From assembly GCF_030152825.1 (NCBI RefSeq), contig NZ_JASLIP010000004.1:1-52155 (forward strand): a stretch of 52,155 nt of DNA, in the 5' to 3' direction. Under the pieces are notes generated by a model. That model had not been told where the DNA came from and ran no database searches. It was given only the letters and a program-made list of their open reading frames with translations. Within the stretch, counting starts at the first letter, position 1, and each line of letters starts with the position of its first letter. The position numbers were made by a program, and so were the translations under genes. This document shows, piece by piece, positions 48,361 to 52,155 of this stretch. This stretch comes from Corynebacterium sp. GTDB taxonomy: Bacteria > Actinomycetota > Actinomycetes > Mycobacteriales > Mycobacteriaceae.

Positions 48361-49091
48361 GATGGCATCCAGATTACGCCAGCTTGGCGCCCGGTGGTTC
48401 CCTCGCGGCGGTAGCTGAACAGGTTCTCGGAGGCGATGGTGCAACGTGGGTCGATGTCCACCGCGCCCACTCCGAGGCCTTCGAGCTGGCGGGCGATGCC
48501 CGCCCGGATGTCGAGGCCAGTGGTTCCCTGCTTCGTGCGGGTTTTCGACCCAGGCAGGCGGGACTCCACGTCCGCCGCCATGTCGGCCGGAACCTCGTAG
48601 TTTTCGCCGCTGGCCGCGGCCCCCATCACCGCGTGGATCGCGGCGGGATTGGCGCCAAGCTCCACCATGCGCTCCACAGCCCGGCGAACGATGCCGTTGC
48701 GGGCCCCGATCCGCCCGGCGTGGACCGCCGCAATGACGCGGGCGTCCTGATCTGCGAGCAGGAGGGGGACGCAGTCAGCAGTCAGGACGACCAGCGGGAC
48801 ATCCCGCAGCGTCGTGACGAGGGCGTCGGAGGCCGGCACGGGGCCCGCCCCCAGCATGTCCGCGGTGACTTCTGTGACCGTCGGGGTGTGCAGCTGCTCC
48901 ATGAACATGAAGCGTTCCGCGTCGAGCCCCAGGATCTCGGCGAGACGTCCGCGGTTGGCGGTGACCGCCGCTGGGTCGTCCCCGACGTGATCTCCCAGGT
49001 TAAAGCTGCCGTAGGGGGCCTCGGAGACGCCGCCGTCGCGGGTGGTGAACACCATCCGGACGGGACGTTCGGTCGGGCGTGCCGTAGCCAT
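48357..49091 (-). CDS. pgeF: PgeF/YfiH laccase-domain protein
   Basis: 244 residues. Peptidoglycan editing factor family (multicopper polyphenol oxidase-like), linked elsewhere to removing wrong L-Ser muropeptide precursors and to purine nucleoside chemistry. The metal/catalytic trio is present: His68 in EQLHTPTV, Cys107 in TADCVPLLL and His124 in AAVHAGRIG. The family usually shows HAGWRG; here Trp is replaced (HAGRIG). It lies between ftsZ and yggS, the standard corynebacterial order; the ATG is 5 bases after the ftsZ stop. Confidence 0.92.
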   Translation of the reverse strand: MATARPTERPVRMVFTTRDGGVSEAPYGSFNLGDHVGDDPAAVTANRGRLAEILGLDAERFMFMEQLHTPTVTEVTADMLGAGPVPASDALVTTLRDVPLVVLTADCVPLLLADQDARVIAAVHAGRIGARNGIVRRAVERMVELGANPAAIHAVMGAAASGENYEVPADMAADVESRLPGSKTRTKQGTTGLDIRAGIARQLEGLGVGAVDIDPRCTIASENLFSYRREGTTGRQAGVIWMPS

Positions 49092-49096
49092 CGCTT

Positions 49097-50362
49097 TTAG
49101 AGGAAGGACGGGAGGTCGAGGTCGTCGCCCTCGTCCGGGCCGTCGGTGCGCTCGTGGCGCGGGCGAGCCGGCTCCTCAGAGGTGAACAGGCCACCGCCGC
49201 GTGCGGGGTTCTGGCCTGCGCGACCCTCGCGAGCGGCGAAGGAGCTCTGGCGCTCCTGGCGCGGCTCGGGCGCCGGGGTCGCTGGCTGGACCGGTGCGGC
49301 CTCCTGCAGCGGCTCCGCCTCGACGCGCGGGGCCTCGGCGTCGCCGAAGATGCTGGCGCTGCGGTTCTCAGCAGCGTGGGCAGCCCCGCCGCGCTGGGCG
49401 CTGGAGGATGCCGATGGGGAGTCGTCGAAGCCGGTGGCGATGACGGTGACGCGGACCTCGTCGCCGAGCTGGTCGTCGATGATGGTTCCGAAGATGATGT
49501 TGGCGTCGTCGTCGGCCATGGTCTGGACCAGGGATGCGGCCTCGGAGACCTCCATCAGGCCCAGGTCGGAGCCACCCGCGAAGGAGAGCAGCACGCCCTT
49601 GGCACCCTGCATGGTGTTCTCCAGCAGCGGGGAGTTGATCGCAGCCTCGGTGGCCTTGACGGCGCGCTGCTCGCCGCGGGAGGTGCCGATGCCCATCAGG
49701 GCGGAGCCGGCGTCGGTCATGACGGAGCGGACGTCCGCGAAGTCCACGTTGATCACACCGGGGGTGGTGATCAGCTTGGTGATGCCCTCGACACCGGAGA
49801 GCAGCACCTCGTCTGCCTTGCGGAAAGCATCCATCATGGACAGCTGCTCGTCGGAGAGCTTCAGCAGCGAGTCGTTCGGGATGACGATGAGGGTGTCACA
49901 GACGTCGCGGAGCTCCTCGATACCCGCCAGGGCCTGCTTGGTGCGGCGCGGCCCCTCGAAGGTGAACGGGCGGGTGACGACGCCGACGGTCAGGGCGTTC
50001 TGCTTCTTCGCAATGTTGGCGACGACCGGGGCAGCACCGGTGCCGGTGCCACCGCCCTCACCTGCGGTAACGAAGACCATGTCCGCACCAGCGAGGATCT
50101 CCTCGATCTGGTCCTTGTGGTCCTCGGCGGACTTGCGGCCGACATCCGGGTTGGCGCCGGCGCCAAGACCACGGGTTTCCTCGCGGCCGATATCCAGCTT
50201 CACGTCGGCATCGGTGAGCATGAGAGCCTGCGCGTCGGTGTTGATCGCGATGAACTCCACGCCCTGCAGCTTCTCGTCGATCATGCGGTTGACGGCGTTG
50301 ACTCCGCCGCCGCCGACACCAACCACCTTGATTTCTGCGAGGTGGTTTCCAGGAGTTGTCAT
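49097..50362 (-). CDS. ftsZ: Cell division protein FtsZ
   Basis: Tubulin-like GTPase of the division ring, 421 residues. VVGVGGGGVNAVNRM, the tubulin signature GGGTGTGAAPV (103-113), the T7 synergy region (NVDFADVRSVM), and the conserved C-terminal peptide DDLDLPSFL, which binds SepF/FtsW. A variable Pro/Glu/Arg linker lies between about 320 and 410. The ATG has AAGGAAGG upstream. It has a 243-base upstream region with likely control sites. Confidence 0.98.
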   Translation of the reverse strand: MTTPGNHLAEIKVVGVGGGGVNAVNRMIDEKLQGVEFIAINTDAQALMLTDADVKLDIGREETRGLGAGANPDVGRKSAEDHKDQIEEILAGADMVFVTAGEGGGTGTGAAPVVANIAKKQNALTVGVVTRPFTFEGPRRTKQALAGIEELRDVCDTLIVIPNDSLLKLSDEQLSMMDAFRKADEVLLSGVEGITKLITTPGVINVDFADVRSVMTDAGSALMGIGTSRGEQRAVKATEAAINSPLLENTMQGAKGVLLSFAGGSDLGLMEVSEAASLVQTMADDDANIIFGTIIDDQLGDEVRVTVIATGFDDSPSASSSAQRGGAAHAAENRSASIFGDAEAPRVEAEPLQEAAPVQPATPAPEPRQERQSSFAAREGRAGQNPARGGGLFTSEEPARPRHERTDGPDEGDDLDLPSFL

Positions 50363-50605
50363 AAAGTTTTCCGCCTTCCTTGTGCGCGAACCCTCGGGGA
50401 AAGGTCCGCGCTATTTCGTGGAGCCTTTTCGTTGCCTTCCATCTTGACCCGTGGTGCCAAGGATTTGGCGCACATTTAGGAAGCGTGTCGTATCTTTAAA
50501 GCTCTACTTTAGGGTTCCGACCTGCGAATATCGGCACATGAGTCACACTAGTCACACGCGCTTCAGTAGCGCCGGGCCAACCCCAACGCGGCGGAAAAAT
50601 CCCTC
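50363..50605 (-). promoter_or_regulatory. ftsZ upstream control region
   Basis: Intergenic between ftsQ and ftsZ, no ORF. Minus strand: tandem GTGTGACT copies one base apart (50541-50548 and 50550-50557), a possible -10 TAAAGT just before the ftsZ side, and GACAC at 50485-50489, the short motif reported for WhiA-WhcD binding at the C. glutamicum ftsZ promoter. AT-rich CTTTAAAGATA near 50495 is the likely core promoter area. Confidence 0.5.
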
Positions 50606-51370
50606 TTAATCCCGGGCTGTCGGCATGACGGGATTGGACACGTTCCACGTGGGCTGCTCGCGCTGCAGAACCACGCGCACCGCCTCGGCCTTCTCCGTCA
50701 GCTGCTCGGCAGCCCCGAAGTACACGACCTTGCGCGGCTTGGCCTCCCCCTCCGGGGCGGGCAGCTCGAAGGTCATCTCGACCGCCTCAGCGTTCGGCAC
50801 CGCGACCTCCACCAGTTGCTTGCGGTTCTCCGGCTGCAGCGCATTCACCGCCGCAGCACCGGCAGCAAGCGCTCGGGTGTCGCCGTCCTTGACCTTGGTA
50901 AACGGCACCGCCCCCTCCGGGGCTGGCCCCTTGAGGAAGACCTTGCCGTCCCGATCGATCAGGGATGCCTCCCCACCCTCGTCAAGCACGCCGACGGCCT
51001 CGTGTTCGGTGATTTGAATTATCACGGTGCTCGGCCAGCTGCGCGAGACGGTTACCTTCTTGACCCACGGCGTCGGGGCGACGTTCCGGGCGACCTGCTC
51101 GGTATCCAGGCGCAGCATGTTGCTCCGCTCGCCCACACCACTAGCCTCGCTGACCTGCTGCACATCAGCGTTTTTGGCGCCCTGGACGTCGACGTTCTTG
51201 ACCGTCAGCACCGGGAAGAAGAAGAGCACCGCCCACGCGACAACGATGGCCAGCACCGCCACAAACGCCCACCGGCGCCGCGCGTGCTTGCTCCGCCTGC
51301 GACGTTCCCGGGCCTCCGCTCCCGCGCTCCGGGGGCCGCGCCGATCGCGGGTGGTCTTTTCTTCCGCCAC
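50606..51370 (-). CDS. ftsQ: Cell division protein FtsQ
   Basis: Single-pass divisome protein, 254 residues. Basic cytoplasmic head (RERRRRSKHARRR), one helix at about 34-55 (FVAVLAIVVAWAVLFFFPVL), then the POTRA domain (VKNVDVQGAKNADVQQVSEAS) and the beta domain (VTVSRSWPSTVIIQITEHEAV). Links FtsB/FtsL with the periplasmic side. It starts 5 bases after murC, as in other mur-ftsQZ clusters. Confidence 0.94.
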   Translation of the reverse strand: MAEEKTTRDRRGPRSAGAEARERRRRSKHARRRWAFVAVLAIVVAWAVLFFFPVLTVKNVDVQGAKNADVQQVSEASGVGERSNMLRLDTEQVARNVAPTPWVKKVTVSRSWPSTVIIQITEHEAVGVLDEGGEASLIDRDGKVFLKGPAPEGAVPFTKVKDGDTRALAAGAAAVNALQPENRKQLVEVAVPNAEAVEMTFELPAPEGEAKPRKVVYFGAAEQLTEKAEAVRVVLQREQPTWNVSNPVMPTARD

Positions 51371-51375
51371 GGCCC

Positions 51376-52155
51376 CTACTCCCCCTGTGCTTCCCGGCCG
51401 CAGCGCAGGATCTCATCGGCGAGCATGGTGACCGTGCCAGCACCGATGGTGAGCACCACGTCCCCGGGCTTCGCAATACCGATGACCTGCTCCGCGACGG
51501 CGGAAAAGTCCGGCTGGAAGTGCCAGTCGCAGATCAGCTTCTCCCCGATGATGCGGGAATCCACTCCCTCCACCGGCTGCTCACGCGCGCCGAAAATATC
51601 CAGCAGAACGACCTCATCTGCCAGGGAGAGGGCACGGGCGAATTCATCGGCGAAGTTCATGGTGCGGCTGTACAGGTGGGGCTGGAAGACCGCGATGATG
51701 CGCCCAGCGTCGGTCGCCCCGACCAGCTCCTTAGCGGCGGTGAGCACTGCGGTGACCTCGGTCGGGTGGTGCGCATAATCGTCGTAGACCCGCACGCCAC
51801 CGGCCTCACCGTGATACTCAAAACGGCGGCGCACACCGTCGAAGTCGGCGACTCCGGCGATGACCTTCTCCAGATCCGCGCCGAGCAGTGCACCGCCGGT
51901 GATCGCGGCGACCCCGTTGAGCGTCATGTGAGCGCCCGGGATGGCCACGCGGATGTCCTCGCAGCGTTCCTCCTGGCCGGGCAGGTTGAACCGTACCTTC
52001 GCGGCCGTGCCACGCGCATCGGGGACCATCTCCTCGATGATCGCGGCGGCCGGGATATCCGGGTGCTGATCAGCGGCAGCGCGGGTGCCGTAGCCGACCA
52101 CGGCGGGTTCCGCGCCCGCCGCGCGGACCCGGGCTGCCAGCGCGGCAGCGCCCGG
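51376..52155 (-). CDS. murC: UDP-N-acetylmuramate--L-alanine ligase (partial, N-terminus off window)
   Basis: The C-terminal 259 residues or so of a Mur ligase; the frame is open to the right edge and carries no start here. Visible: GAHMTLNGVAAIT, ADFDGVRRRFEYHG and the Mur signature VYDDYAHHPTEV, then AVFQPHLYSRT and PGDVVLTIGAGTV at the end, which are typical of MurC rather than MurD-F. The next gene downstream, ftsQ, fits the mraY-murD-ftsW-murG-murC-ftsQ-ftsZ order. Confidence 0.95.
   Translation of the reverse strand, partial: PGAAALAARVRAAGAEPAVVGYGTRAAADQHPDIPAAAIIEEMVPDARGTAAKVRFNLPGQEERCEDIRVAIPGAHMTLNGVAAITGGALLGADLEKVIAGVADFDGVRRRFEYHGEAGGVRVYDDYAHHPTEVTAVLTAAKELVGATDAGRIIAVFQPHLYSRTMNFADEFARALSLADEVVLLDIFGAREQPVEGVDSRIIGEKLICDWHFQPDFSAVAEQVIGIAKPGDVVLTIGAGTVTMLADEILRCGREAQGE

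Noticed and set aside
1..52155. Horizontal-transfer island, prophage or insertion sequence
   Set aside because: Codon use and base composition look uniform by eye, no integrase or transposase motifs, and gene order is typical core genome.

Overview
The window is a piece of chromosome from a high-GC actinobacterium, most likely a Corynebacterium. The evidence is gene content and order: a hisDCB-MFS-hisHA-impA-hisFI cluster, ftsQ-ftsZ-pgeF-yggS-sepF-yggT-wag31, an ileS gene behind a translational T-box, an actinobacterial DinB tail, a RelS-type alarmone synthetase and a DUF4921-type protein. Pairing the his cluster with trpE-(Rv1610-like)-trpC-trpB-trpA-lgt-pyk is the mycobacterial (ancestral) arrangement; it would fit the lipophilic C. 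jeikeium / C. urealyticum side of the genus, but the species cannot be fixed from the sequence. I see no phage, transposon, CRISPR, rRNA or tRNA. This is core genome.

Layout. 1-2.3 kb: a tightly overlapping minus-strand operon, ogt-glsA-GT87 mannosyltransferase (cut by the window edge). 2.3-5.0 kb: a three-gene polar amino-acid ABC importer on the plus strand. 5.1-8.3 kb: a small unknown gene, a GalT-like DUF4921 protein and an M20 amidohydrolase, closed by a strong terminator at about 8.35 kb. 8.4-24.1 kb: one long minus-strand histidine-tryptophan block running from hisD (24.1 kb) down to lgt and pyk. Many junctions overlap by 1-8 bases, but there are probable internal promoters. 24.2-31 kb: a helical-repeat protein, a membrane protein, a Lys/Glu/Ala-rich lipoprotein, a BRCT protein, RelS, an S4 RNA-binding protein, a small membrane protein and YigZ. 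31-38.8 kb: dnaE, a PLP enzyme, rarD, an unknown membrane protein, rluD and lspA. 38.8-41.8 kb: two lipoproteins and dinB. 41.8-52.2 kb: ileS with its T-box, an unlisted 54-residue membrane protein, and the division/cell-wall genes wag31, yggT, sepF, yggS, pgeF, ftsZ, ftsQ and murC (cut by the edge).

How the genes fit together. The his/trp block supplies most of both pathways (hisG, hisE, trpG, trpD and trpF are not here). TrpC is a single-domain enzyme and no trpF is visible, so the HisA protein is probably the bifunctional PriA isomerase. lgt and lspA, both in the window, act on the four lipoproteins predicted here. The division genes run from the end of the mur cluster to the polar growth organiser Wag31.

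The most striking non-coding pattern is about a dozen genes whose start codon lies 7-9 bases after a TANNNT box with no usable Shine-Dalgarno, often as divergent pairs in very short gaps. These are probable leaderless mRNAs. I found no convincing wholly new system; the best leads are the compact divergent leaderless promoters, the predicted PriA, the ileS T-box with an IleRS2-type enzyme, the 54-residue gene beside wag31, and a repeated element at 5062-5107.
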